NCBI GenBank assembly: GCA_905221615.1
Contig: CAJNDT010005556.1
Coordinates: 959,779 to 1,023,778, forward strand
Source: Symbiodinium sp. CCMP2592
Lineage: Eukaryota; Sar; Dinophyceae; Suessiales; Symbiodiniaceae
Length of the DNA stretch: 64,000 bases
Direction of reading: 5' to 3'
The translations under genes were made by a program, and so were the position numbers. The notes beneath the pieces were generated by a model. It searched no databases. It was not told the origin of the DNA and saw only the letters and a list, made by a program, of their open reading frames with translations. Shown here piece after piece: positions 1-10,431 of this stretch (its first letter is position 1; each line of letters begins with the position of its first letter).

Positions 1-240
1 TTTCCCTTTCGGACAGTGGGGTACCCCCCTGGGGAAACTCTCGCCAATTTTTTTCCGTGATTTTCGTGTCCCGGTGGTTCCGAACGAGCCCGAAAGGCAT
101 TTTCTCAAGTTGCTCGGTCCGAAATTTTGGAAGCCCTGCTTGTGTTTTGCTAAGTTGCTGAATCATGAAAATCGTAAACCTTGGTGGCCTGGCGGTTTGG
201 GGGGGGGGGTCGGCGCAATATTCGTGCATGGTGCACAATA

Positions 241-297
241 CAGAACATGACTGCACTCACAGAACATGACAGCACTCACAGAACATGACTGCACTGC
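241..297. repeat. 19-bp tandem repeat, three copies
   Basis: The unit CAGAACATGACTGCACTCA starts at 241, 260 and 279 with one or two changes between copies. The flanking 1-240 and 300-1130 show no gene that I can support. Confidence 0.9.
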
Positions 298-1139
298 AGA
301 AGTGTGACATGTTGCAAAACACTCCAGAAAAGCTGCTGCACTGCATGTCCCTCAAGAATGCACATGTCACGTCGCCACTACAGTGGCGGCACCGCTTCTT
401 TCAAACTCCTTCAGTGGCACTGGTTCCTGTCAGTCAAGGGCTTCCTGCGAAGATGGAATTAACACGGGCCCTGCAAGCAAATACCCGGGGGGTTTTATAC
501 TAGGAGCTCCCTCTAGACCATAAGTCCGGATGTAGAAACCCAAACCAGAAAGGCCAAGGGGACCCGATTTGATGCTACATGCATCCTATCCGCTGCCACC
601 CCGCACAGGATACGCTTGCCTGTACTGCCCGGTAGAAGGTGAGACGGCATATTCGGAAGCGGCACACCACACACCAGGCGAAGGCCAAGGTAGGGAAGAA
701 GTTATGGTATGGTAACAATCAAAGTAGGGAGACAACCTATACATAGCTACAAAACTACGGTTCTGCTTGTATACATATAAACCCTAAGAGCATCCCACCT
801 CCCTATTCTATCCCCTCTAGAACACCTACAAGGGGATTAGGATCTCCCTATGTCCCTGCCTTTTATGTACTACGGAATCCTCTATGTATACGTACAGCAT
901 GACCACCTTTCCGACTACATATCTAGATACAGAAACACCTGAATGCATCTCAGGGTTGTGCAGGTGGTGTGTGGTCATCTGTCGCCGCAGAAACTTCCTG
1001 TAGCAGGGCTTCCATACTTCATGGCTCTTGACATAGCCTCGGCAGCTCTTCCTCATGGACATGCAGTATGTTGTGCCGAAGCTGTGTTGTGCACATGCAC
1101 CGACGAAGTAACAGTATAGGGCTTAGGGTTCAAGGTATA

Positions 1140-1322
1140 GGGTTTCTATGGGGTCGTATACATTTAAAGAAGATATATACAGGGGCCGGGGATTGCCTTA
1201 GGGTTTCTATGGGGTTGTATACATTTCAAGAAGATATATACAGGGGCCGGGGATTGCCTTAGGGTTTCTATGGGGTTGTATACATTTAGAGTAGATATAT
1301 ACATGGGCCGGGGATTACCTCT
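1140..1322. repeat. 61-bp tandem repeat, three copies
   Basis: Units begin at 1140, 1201 and 1262, each opening with GGGTTTCTATGGGG and ending in GGCCGGGGATT. The copies differ at a handful of positions. Because 61 is not a multiple of three, short open frames across it are not meaningful. Confidence 0.92.
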
Positions 1323-1648
1323 GCATTTTCTGGGTTGTGTCAACTAGACCTATATAGGGGTCCTGGGCACAGGTCCACGTTATTGATTGTACATGTTCAT
1401 GTATGCACACACATGCACACGTGTCTGCTGCCGAGACCTGACACCGTGCAGACGGGTGAACCCAGGCAAGCCGATTACCTCGGGCAAAGGTCACACTTTG
1501 CTAGAAGTATGTATGTCTGCTCGTGCAAGTCCCTTGCCTGCATGACTGTCCGTGTGGCCTCGCCCTCAAGACTGTCCACCTTTGCAGAAGGCCTTCTTTG
1601 CGAAGAGTGCTTCAGGGAAATCCGCTAAGCTAGATTGTGCCCCATGCA

Positions 1649-1767
1649 TTATAGAAGCTGCCACCACCCTGTGATAGTGACCATAAGGATACTATAAGGA
1701 TTCTATTATAATAGGGCCCTATTATATTCCTCTTATACCACTATTACAGGGTGGGGGCAGCTTCTAA
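1649..1767. mobile_element. MITE, family P (AGAAGCTGCC ends), with 8-bp target duplication
   Basis: The ends TTATAGAAGCTGCC and GGCAGCTTCTAA are inverted copies. The whole 119 bp folds as a long hairpin with AGGGCCCT near the centre. It is flanked by the direct repeat CCCATGCA at 1641-1648 and 1768-1775, an 8-bp target-site duplication as made by hAT-type transposases. A 9-bp reading, more like Mutator elements, is not excluded. It codes for nothing and would be mobilised in trans. A truncated relative lies near 16050. Confidence 0.85.
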
Positions 1768-2099
1768 CCCATGCATATAGACTACAGCAGCAAAACCCAA
1801 AGTCGAAACAAGCCTTGCATATACAGGCTTTCTGTGCACAGCAACATTACACACATTTCTATGACCCGAACTTTCCCTGAATCTCAATGCATGGTCTTCT
1901 CGAGCACACGGGCCATTGTGTGCATGGCACTCATGGCTTCACGCATATCAGCGACGTGTGCCTGCTGCTGCACATGACGTTTGTGCTGCTCCTTCCGGCC
2001 GGCCCTCACACGATCGCGATCACGTCCATGGCCAGGCCTCTAGAGCGAAAGCATGTATTTCATCATGATTGGAATTGAATAGTGCTACAGGGCCAACCA

Positions 2100-2460
2100 T
2101 CCTTCATGGAATTATATCCATATATTTAAATACATATATACACATAAACACCTATACTTATGTGTCGATATCTGTATATGTCAATATATCTACATACCCA
2201 TAGATCTAAAAACCCTTATAAATAGATATCTACATATCTATATATCTCAATGTACCAAAAAAGGAATAATACATATATATATATATATATATACAGATAG
2301 GTATGTCAGTACAGAGTTACATGAATATATATATATATATATATATATAACCTACTAGATGTATGTATATATATAGGTACATAGTATGTTTTCATGTCTA
2401 TATGTATAATGGTGCTTTGAGAATCTACGTACATGTACGTAAGTAATACTGCACAATGCA
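2100..2460. repeat. AT-rich microsatellite tract
   Basis: Imperfect TA and ATAC/ATCT repeats, including two pure runs of TA near 2273-2292 and 2325-2348. The tract lies just downstream of the minus-strand coding region that ends at 2472. No gene is visible. Confidence 0.85.
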
Positions 2461-2471
2461 AATATACGGTC

Positions 2472-3047
2472 CTATGATATGGGGCTTAAACGGGGCTGGG
2501 TTTCTATTTCTATATCCCGGTAGCACGTGCAATCGGTAAAACAAAGATGCCAAGCAAGATCAAGGCACGGTTGCAAGACACCGTGCTTCATGAAGCCATT
2601 CTTCACGTAGCCGTTGCCGGAAGACGAGGAGCCCGAGCTGCAGCCACCACCACGGTTCTTGCACGGCTTGTACGGCTGGTGCCACGGAAAGGCAGCCGGC
2701 TTATACTTGAAGCCGCAGCCGCCACCGCCCTTCCACTCCATCTTGCCGCCGTCCCACTTCACCTCGGATTTCGCAGCATCATCCTCCTCCCACTTCCACT
2801 CGGTCTTGCAACCACCATCGTCCTCCCACTTCCACTCGGTCTTGCAAGCACCATCGTCCTCCCACTTCCACCAGTCGGACTTGTCGACGCCTGCACCGGT
2901 GTCGGACTCCTCCTTGGCATCGATCAGCGGCTCCTCCAACCAGTTCGCAGTCTCGACACCGTAGCCATCATCGAACTCCTCCATCGAGGCCTCCGGAACG
3001 TTCTCCGGCAAGTGGCCCGTCGCCATCAGAGTTCGCACACTTCGCAA
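2472..3047 (-). CDS. Trp-Lys-acidic repeat protein, function unknown (possible terminal exon)
   Basis: An open frame of up to 191 codons; a more natural start is the Met at 3026 (MATGHLPENV), which gives 184 residues. The centre holds three tandem copies of a 12-residue unit, WKWEDDGACKTE, WKWEDDGGCKTE and WKWEEDDAAKSE. A Gly/Cys/Lys-rich segment (KGGGGCGFKYK) and a Ser/Gly run follow. The protein has an acidic N-terminal half and no signal peptide or membrane segment that I can see. It is the third member of a run of minus-strand coding regions, with about 1.2 kb of repeat-rich DNA between it and the next one upstream. The frame may be one exon of a longer gene: the last ~25 residues have a different character and may be intronic read-through. 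I do not recognise the family. The regular 36-bp internal repeat makes a coding call more likely than chance but does not prove it. Confidence 0.5.
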   Translation of the reverse strand: MRSVRTLMATGHLPENVPEASMEEFDDGYGVETANWLEEPLIDAKEESDTGAGVDKSDWWKWEDDGACKTEWKWEDDGGCKTEWKWEEDDAAKSEVKWDGGKMEWKGGGGCGFKYKPAAFPWHQPYKPCKNRGGGCSSGSSSSGNGYVKNGFMKHGVLQPCLDLAWHLCFTDCTCYRDIEIETQPRLSPIS

Positions 3048-3289
3048 AAGGAGCTGTCAGGACCCTATATCCACAACAAACGATCTGAGCAGCAGAAGCC
3101 ACATGAAAGCGAACTGCACAAGCATCAACTGTCATGCACTGCATCCGGCACATGCACTGCTACCTGCATGTTGCAAACTGCACTCCCTGCCAGCAAAGCT
3201 TTGCAGAACACAGCATTTGAGACTGTGCATAAAAGACTGAGGGCGAGATCGCGAGAGAGGGAGGGAGAGTGAGCGAAGGAAAGAGAGCG

Positions 3290-3640
3290 AGCGAGTGAAT
3301 GAGCGAGTATGTACGTATGTATGTGTATATATGTAGACATGCAAACAAAAATTGTGTATGCACTTACATAACATAATTGTTTCAGATCCATGTCCATAGA
3401 GAACTACATATGTGAGAAGCCCGTGTGTATATATATACATATAAGTATATAGACATACATAGGAGAATACATATATATGCATATGCATGTGTGTATGTAC
3501 ATTATATATACATATATGCACATGTATACACACATGTATGTGTTTTCATGTATAGACAGACATGTATGTGTGTATCTATATATACACACATAAAGTATAC
3601 GTACAACTGCAAAGGGTGCATGGTGTGCATATATAGGACA
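3290..3640. repeat. AT/TG microsatellite region
   Basis: Purine-rich GAGCGA repeats (about 3240-3310) grade into imperfect TATG/TATA repeats to about 3600. Short frames on both strands here are simple-repeat translations (Tyr/Ile/His-rich) and are not called as genes. Nothing further is seen between 3640 and 4200. Confidence 0.8.
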
Positions 3641-4206
3641 TGAACAACATGTTTAAAGTAACATAGCTAATGGATATATACCCTGTATATATACCCCAAA
3701 CCCTAAAACGCTAGACGCCTTAAACCCAATAAGCCCTGATTTAAAACTTAAACAAACATGCATGCACCCATGCAATGTCCACGGTCCATGATGATAGGGT
3801 GGGTTGCATCCACACAAGCATCAAAGATTGTAGCGACATCCCTCACGGCACACAGAATGTCGTGAATGCAGGCACGGCAGATTTTCAAAGGAAAACTTCA
3901 TCCTGCTTCGAGCTGTACAACTATATCAAGGTTGCTGCATGCTTCGGTGCACATTGCCACCCTGGCCGTCCTGCCCTGCAATACTAAAGGACTACTATAG
4001 GAACTATAAGATACATAGAATGCTGTTGTTTTCAAGTTTGTGGACAATATATACCCAAATGGAACTTGTCATTGAGATATGTGTAACAGGTACATACTGT
4101 AAAACCTTCCTGTACTTCAGCTTCTACCCTACAAAGTCAAATTGCAACCACCGGTGCACACACACACAAACACAGGTCTTTCCTGAGTGGAAGTTTGGAT
4201 CTATCC

Positions 4207-4946
4207 TCAGTCCTCCTGCACGTGCTCCTGCTTCTCGTCCTCCACGGCATGCTCTGAAGCCTCCGAGTCCTTTGCCTCCTGCTCGTGCACAGCAAGTGGC
4301 CTGGGCTTCCGACCACGGTGTTTCCTCTTCCTCGGGCTGCCCGTCGGCTTGGCCTTGGCCCGTTTTCCAACCGGCTGTTCCCAAGCCGGCGACTGAAGAA
4401 TCGCTTTCTTCACGTACTCCATATTTTCAATCGTGAGCTCAATCCAAATGTCAGTCGATTTCACCATCCATAAGAGCCGAACTTGCTCAGGAGCAACGAC
4501 CTCATCCTCGGAGCCCTCGAGAGCCGGTGGAGTCACCATCACGGTTCTCCCAGCGATGAACTCGTCTTCCTGCCGTGCAGGCCGAATCTTCTCCGGTCGC
4601 TCCGAGCCTTCGGCTTCAGCTGCCTGAAGTATTACCCTTTTCAGGGCCTCGTTACAGGCTTGTCGTCGAAGTTCCGACATCTCCTGAAACCACTGCACAC
4701 TGATGCTGTTCACGGGGCGCTTTTGGTGAAGGTTCAGGGCCTTGCCCGTCACGTACTGGGTGAGGAACCTACACCACTTCGTAAGCTTTATGACTTTATG
4801 AAGGTGAAGCCGCCGATAAGTTTGGCGTCCGGCATCCAGACACCTTTGATGCTCCCGCCCGAGATGCATGTGGCGGTGAACATCTTCAAAGGCTTTTCTT
4901 GCTCCTCTTCCTCTCCCCCCACGAGAGGCATCTCCTCGTCGGACAT
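4207..4946 (-). pseudogene. Unknown basic-tailed protein, frame interrupted by an 8-bp tandem duplication
   Basis: Two minus-strand frames meet at about 4790. The upstream one starts at the Met at 4946 (MSDEEMPLVGG), has an acidic stretch (GGEEEEQEKP) and runs into a stop at 4790-4788. The downstream one runs from the join (KLTKWCRFLTQYV) to the stop at 4207. At the join the octamer CTTTATGA (plus strand) is present twice in tandem, 4786-4793 and 4794-4801. With one copy the span would be a single frame of 243 codons. The C-terminal part has a strongly basic segment (GKRAKAKPTGSPRKRKHRGR), probably a nuclear localisation or nucleic-acid-binding patch, followed by an acidic tail. Composition on both sides of the join is similar, so this looks like one gene with a recent lesion or an assembly error. 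It lies 365 bp downstream of the two-exon gene on the same strand and could be a later part of that gene. Function is not recognised. Confidence 0.55.
4786..4801. repeat. 8-bp tandem duplication inside a coding region
   Basis: CTTTATGA occurs twice head to tail. It shifts the minus-strand reading frame of the surrounding gene and places an in-frame stop directly at the duplication. Replication slippage is the simplest origin. Confidence 0.9.
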
Positions 4947-5212
4947 GCTGTGTTTGCAGCGAGCTATGGCCCTGCTGCAATTTAGGCTGCGAGCAAAGCC
5001 CTGCAAGCCTCGGGGTGCACGTTGAAGTCGTGGGCTGAACGGCTGCAAACGGCATGCATGCAAGCAGTATAGCTTCCCGCAAGGAAGTGCACCAGGACAC
5101 AAATACGTCGGTGTCACTGTAATCACATGATGCTTCAATGCAGTGACTCTCTCCGGCACATCCTTGTTTTAAACCGATCGCACAGGAGCTGCATCACATC
5201 ATGGGATTAGGG

Positions 5213-5262
5213 GGCTTCTGCCGCACGAATGGGAGCATGGGCTTTCTGCCGCACGAATGGCT
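5213..5262. repeat. Short direct repeat in a gene-to-gene spacer
   Basis: TTCTGCCGCACGAATGG occurs twice about 26 bp apart, with a weaker third relative (CTAGCACACGAAT) at about 5275. It lies downstream of the stop of the gene at 5311-7528. Confidence 0.75.
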
Positions 5263-5308
5263 TTGAGGGTCCTTCTAGCACACGAATCAAAACTGCCCTG
5301 GATGGAGC

Positions 5309-5314
5309 ACTTAC
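5309..5314 (-). other. Candidate splice donor overlapping a stop codon
   Basis: The minus strand reads CGAAA then GTAAGT, the ideal 5' splice-site consensus, and the TAA stop of the upstream gene lies inside it. If used, the stop would be intronic and the protein would continue into a downstream exon, possibly the one starting near the acceptor-like ACACAG just before 4946. Confidence 0.4.
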
Positions 5315-7528
5315 TTTCGGGCCTTCTTGGTCACGGGCTGCAGAGTCTCGATCGTTTCGGTTTTGCCCATCTCGGGCCTCCATAGCACCAAGCTATCGCC
5401 TGCATCGAGCTTGACAAAATTGCGGACAATCGGGAGAACCATGGAGGCGGATTTGCACGTCAACTTTTGGCTGCTGGCGGCCTTGCTCGTCCAGTGCAGC
5501 TCCATGTTGGCCTCATTCCGATCCGTTGTGCTCTTCATCAGCCATACTGGATTGATGAAGCCCTGGGAGGAGTCTGTCTTGGGACCTTGGAAATAACCCT
5601 GCATGGACATCACCTGGGTCACTTTGCTGCTTGCTCCTGCAGCCAACACAGCCAACTGCACTGCTCCGGCGGGCACCGTCTCACCAACATGAACTCTGGC
5701 CGTGGCGATGGGGAGCTTCAAGATGTTCGTGTTGTAGCTCTTCTTCACCTGCACGTCCTTGCTCGGTTTTAAGAACACGTCAAGGTCATCCACCTTCAAC
5801 GACTCGTACTGGTCGTACATACACCGGTAAGCCAGGCCCTTGATCACTGAGATGACAAATTCTTCACTTCTCAAAGGGCCATACTTGGTCCATTCCTTGA
5901 ATAACACGGGGTCCACCTTGGGCACGAAGATCTTCCACTTGTTGTCCACGAAAGATTGTGAGGATGCCTCGTATTCCTTGCCATTGGTCAGCTTGAGACG
6001 AACTTTGTCGGCGGTAATCTCGATGATGGTGCCCTTCACGTCGTCGGCCTTTCGGATCACTTCCTTCCCGGGCTGAAACCCCAGGTCCACGACTCGCGAG
6101 TTGGATAGAAGCTTCCCTGTGTCGTCGTAGAGCCGCAAAGTCCTAAAAAATACAAAAGCGCCGACAAAACCCCTCTACACCTACAAAACCCAAAGATGTA
6201 CATCGTATATAATTACCATGCATACACAGATCCAGCCACGAGCCACGACCAACCTGGGCTGAGGAATCCGAACTCTTCGCGGGTGCACTGCTGCCCGCCC
6301 AGGGCGAGGAGACACCGCACTTTTCAAGGAACGTCCCGGCAGCATCCTCGATGCTCTCGTGTTTGGCAATCTTCTTCTTCTGGAGCACAATGGCGGCCAG
6401 CTCAACCTCGAGATCCCCCAACACCGACTCCACGTTGGCGATGCCTTGCAGCAGCCGCTGCACCTCGACAAGCACGGCTTCGGCTTTGCCAACATTGGCC
6501 AGTACCTCCTTCGCTGACAGAGCTCGCTTGCAGTCTGTCAAGGTGATGGCTTTCTCGGGGCCGCAGAGGCCCAGCTTGATCAGCATGTGCCTAAATGGCA
6601 CGTGCTGCTCGCTGCCTTTACAGTCCTGCGAAAGTGCATGCCAAATGTCGCCACCGAGGGCTCGATTCGAACGGCCCGAAGCACGAACATACCGTTCTGT
6701 CCTCGAGAGGAAACTCTCCTCGCCCGAACCACCACCACACTTCAAGACGAATGAGAAGATGTGTGGCAGGCATGAAGCATTGGGCGGTTTGCTTCGGAGG
6801 ATCTCCTGAGAGATGTCTCCGTAGTTCACGGTTGATTTCGATGTTCGCTTCAAGAACTTAGCCATGGCCACATTAACCTTCCTGGCCAGCTGCACTTCTC
6901 CTTCTGCCGATGCTATCTGCATGGCAGAGTTGCCCGCTGCTTGGGCGAGGCCTGTGTACTGCTGGAATTCAGCAGGCACGGCATGCGAGATAATCAACCA
7001 TTGCATGCCCTCCATGATGGCACGATGCCAACTGGCATCCACGACCTTCAATTTTTCAAGAGAAAGGCGATTGTCGACTGTGAGCTTGTCGTCGGAATGG
7101 GGAACTTGGAACCAGAAACATCTCGCCGCCTGGTTCGCGTGCGAACCTACAATGCTTGCAAATCGCAAGTTGTTTGCAGGAGCCAGTCTCCCATTGCTCT
7201 CCTCGGTGACCTTGCGGTTGAAGCTTCGAAGTGCCTCTCCTTCTGCGGTTGGTGGAATTTCGATAGCCACTCCTCGAAACTCGGCCGCCGAGAATCCGAT
7301 GCTGGAGATGTTCGACACAAGGTCAGCAACATGTCCCGCCGACAGCCCTAAACCATCTCGATTCTCTTCGTGCACACCTATGCAATCGCATCGCAGCACC
7401 TGTTTCCAGGCAAGGCCCTCCTGGAGTAGGTAGTCGTGCAAAGCATCCACTGTCTGGACGAGTTTGCCTTGCTCTGCCGATTGCAGGTAAGCACTGATCA
7501 TCAGCCGCTGTGCTTCCGACAACGACAT
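5311..7528 (-). CDS. Two-exon gene, conserved-looking protein of unknown function
   Basis: Exon 1 runs from the Met at 7528 (MSLSEAQRLMIS; the ATG is preceded by CACC) to about 6254, 425 codons. Exon 2 runs to the stop at 5311, about 287 codons, giving about 712 residues. Exon 1 reads as a mixed helical domain with no motif I recognise. Its last third is rich in Leu/Val/Lys helices that could be coiled coil (VEVQRLLQGIANVESVLGD). Exon 2 begins with a segment that looks like a small beta barrel (GTIIEITADKVRLKLTNG, similar in style to KOW, SH3 or Tudor folds) and ends in a basic tail (PVTKKARK) that may be a nuclear signal. Both exons have balanced amino-acid use and no long competing frame, so coding status is fairly secure. 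The stop overlaps a perfect splice-donor string, so the gene may continue toward the coding region at 4207-4946. The family and function are unknown to me. Confidence 0.7.
6175..6253 (-). other. Probable intron of the two-exon gene
   Basis: Reading the minus strand, exon 1 ends in CCCAG followed by GTTGGT. The frame then breaks down until exon 2. Two acceptors are possible. TTTTTTAG ending at 6143 has the better pyrimidine tract but does not keep phase with this donor. GTGTAG ending at 6175 keeps phase 0 and adds twelve codons. Transcript reads are needed to choose. Confidence 0.55.
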
Positions 7529-7859
7529 GGTGACAATTGGAATGCCCTATAGATCAGAGTCTGCGAGCCTTCGCCCTGCTGACTCCACTTCGCGAGTTTA
7601 TACCCTGCGAAGTCATGCATGTGGGCAGATATACAATGGATATGCTGAAAAAGAATCTCCAATCCGTTGTTCCGAAGCCAAACGAGCCAACGAAAGCAGA
7701 GAGCCAACAAAAACATACCACACAGGTAAAACTTAAACCAAGGGCCGTATGTATACACAGACACAGAGCACAGCCTTTCACAATCCAGCCACCGAGAAGG
7801 GCAAGAAAAAACTACACACCGAAAATCCTTCAACCCACAGCCCTGCAACACCATGCATG

Positions 7860-8065
7860 TGTGTATACACGTATACGTGGACACGTCTTTTAAAAGTTGT
7901 GTCTTCGTGTGCATGTAGGTGTGTACAATGTATATGCATGAATGTTTGTTCCTTCGTGCCCTGCATGTCTGTGTGTAAATATATATGTACACATATGTAT
8001 ATATTTATATACATATACATATGTATAAGTATAGATGTACAGATAGATATATACTTATATTCATA
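7860..8065. repeat. TG/TA-rich microsatellite tract upstream of the gene cluster
   Basis: Imperfect GTGTATAC, TGCATG and ATATATAC repeats. The tract lies upstream of the minus-strand gene that starts at 7528, and the intervening 7530-7860 shows no further exon I can support. No conventional promoter element can be assigned; dinoflagellate promoters lack a reliable consensus. Confidence 0.75.
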
Positions 8066-8594
8066 AACGGTCTTTATTCAAAGACATGTGAGTATGTTGC
8101 TGAATTTCCACCTGCTCCAGCATACTTGTGTTAATGGTGATTGTTGTTTGTATGAACTGCAACCAACAAAAACAAAGACGGCCCCCGCCTAACTTCCGAC
8201 CAAACCCAGACCCGCCCCAAAACCCTTCGAAAAAAGAGCCCGCCTGCTCCCGCACAGGCAGCCGCAGGCGGCCCAGAAGCCAAGGCAGGAGGGAAGGAAG
8301 AGTTTCGGGTGCAGGGTGGGCATGTTTGGGTTTTGAAGTTTGTTGTTGCTTTGCACTTTGCTTGCATATGATGTGTTGTTTCTCGAGAAGTTCCTGTGGC
8401 AATGAATATTTCAAGTTTCCATTAACAGACCTTTCCCCAAAACACCAAAGAAGAGATTCAGGTCGCCTCCCGGCTAGCAAAAAATATCGCAAAACCTTTC
8501 TTGCATCATGCCTTGAAACAAAAAATTACAACTTTGGGGCATACGACATTAGCGAAAAATCCTACTTTTTCAATGACCGTGGCCCAGCCCTAAG

Positions 8595-8890
8595 TGAGCT
8601 AAGTGGACTTAGCAAAACCATCGCAACACCGCTGCAAGCATATCACCTATAACCAATTATATCTGGTTTAGTTCACATACTCCCAAGTTGCCTAAGTTGG
8701 CTTAGCCACTTGTGTCATAAGCGATCTAAGTAGATAACTAAATACACTGTATCTGGACTATCTGTATACCGATACATACAACTCGGACCTTTTTACTTAC
8801 TAACCTACCCAACCAGCTTACACTATATGCAAGCCAATTATACCATCACTTAGACCAGATGTAAGCTCACTTGGTCGACTTGTAAGTTTA
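8595..8890. repeat. Pentamer-rich tract (TAAGT / ACTTA), first block
   Basis: The words CTAAGT, CTTAG, TAAGTAG and ACTTA recur every 10-25 bp in both orientations. The same pentamer is the core of the family B hairpin elements further right. No gene is visible in 8070-8930. Confidence 0.7.
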
Positions 8891-8947
8891 CTTACTTTGT
8901 TGGCCATGTGGTCTATTTGAATACAACCGGCCCCGACGATCCAAGTG

Positions 8948-9425
8948 CGGGCGCTGAGGGCGCGGAGGGCGCGGAGGGCGCTGAGGGCGCTGAAGGCGCG
9001 GAGGGCGCGGAGGGCGCGCTGAGGGCGCGGAGGGCGCGGCGCGGAGGGCGCGAGGGCGCTGAGGGCGCGGAGGGCGCGGAAGGCTGAGGGGAGGGGCGGA
9101 GGGCGCTGAGGGCGCGGAGGGCGCGGATGGTGCTGAGGGTGCGCAGCGCGCTGAGGGCTGAGGGCGGAGCGGAGGGCGCTGAGGGCGCTGAGGGCGCGGA
9201 GGGCGCTGAGGGCGCGGAGCGCGCTGAGGGCGCTGAGGGCGCTGAGGGCGCGGAGGGCGCGGAGGGCGCGAGGGCGCTGAGGGTGCTGAGGGCGCGGAGG
9301 GCGCGGAGGGCGCTGAGCGGAGGGCGCTGAGGGCGCTGAGGGCGCGGAGCGCGCTGAGGGCGCTGAGGGCGCTGAGGCGCGAGGGCGCTGAGGGCGCGGA
9401 GGGCCCTGAGATCTGCGAGGGCGCA
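8948..9425. repeat. 9-bp GC-rich minisatellite
   Basis: About fifty tandem units of GAGGGCGCT or GAGGGCGCG with occasional 6- to 8-bp variants. The G-rich strand is the plus strand and could form G-quadruplex or slipped structures. Because 9 is divisible by three, all frames stay open (Glu-Gly-Ala on plus, Ser-Ala-Pro on minus). These are not genes. Confidence 0.95.
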
Positions 9426-9426
9426 T

Positions 9427-9615
9427 GCAGTATCCATGGCCCATCCATTTAGAATGCATGACGCACACGCTCTGATGCGCATGGTTTATAATCATAGCAT
9501 GCGTTCACAGCATGCATGACCCAGCCTCACATTGACGTGCATGTTTGATGTGTTGTGAGTTCACAGCATCCATGGCCCAATCATATAATGGCGTGCATGG
9601 TTTATAATGCGTATA
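9427..9615. repeat. Degenerate repeat of about 60-78 bp, three copies
   Basis: Three blocks share a CATCCATGGCCCA or CATGCATGACCCA word followed about 40 bp later by GCGCATGGTTTATAAT or a variant, beginning near 9427, 9505 and 9564. The copies are well diverged. Confidence 0.65.
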
Positions 9616-9859
9616 GATTAAAGCTATTGCATGATCTGTGCTCTGGTTACTAAGTAACTAATGAAGTCCAGTAACATGAACTATGAGTTAGGTAACCACA
9701 CCTCCAAATGCTTTCAATGGACCATAGTCCGACGATGTTTTGTTGTTGATATATAACTGCTTCAACATTAGTGTACTTAAATTATAATTGCGATAACCAG
9801 ATCATGGATTTATGTTGTACTTGAGGTGCTTATCAATCAACCTTAGTTGTGATCGACGT

Positions 9860-10390
9860 CGTGTTGAGTTGTAATTCAGTTATAAGTAGGGTGCTAAGTG
9901 GGAGATAGGTCCAGCGACGTGGCCTCCGAGTAAGTAGGCTAAGTGGGTTACCGGCTAAGTCCGCTAAGTGGGTTCCGCTGCGTCATGGCTATATTATAAG
10001 TCCGATAAGTAGGATCAGCGCGCTGTTCTGGAGCCCACTCAAGCTACTTAGCCTACTTACGGATATGGATTTATCTTCACTTACTTATGTAAGTGCACTT
10101 AACCTACTGACGTGTGTGCCCTTCTCCTTCTTATGTAAGTCTTGTAAGTCCTACTTACCCTACTTATGTATAAGTGCAACCCTAAGTGACTCATACCACA
10201 TATTTACATCCACCCGATATATCCCACTTAATAACCCCACAATAAGTTGACCTTAACTCACGCAGCCCGTGCTCTGGTAAGTCAGTTGGTCTTCACCTTT
10301 ATAAGTCCAACATAAGTCCATCATCCACTTAGTAAGCCCACCAACCACTTATAAGCAAAGCGATCCTATATATTAGACCGGTAAGTATTC
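9860..10390. repeat. Pentamer-rich tract (TAAGT / ACTTA), main block
   Basis: More than twenty-five occurrences of TAAGT or its complement in about 530 bp, mostly as CTAAGTGGG, GTAAGTAGG, CTTATGTAAGT and CTACTTACC. Spacing is irregular, so this is not a simple satellite. The composition matches the arms of family B hairpin elements and may be a decayed cluster of them. Confidence 0.7.
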
Positions 10391-10431
10391 ACTGCATCTA
10401 TTTTGCCCACATGTATGCACATGTGTATGCT

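Noticed and set aside
8818-9495. Three overlapping long minus-strand frames (Ala/Pro/Ser-rich)
   Set aside because: They are translations of the 9-bp minisatellite, whose period is divisible by three, so every frame stays open.
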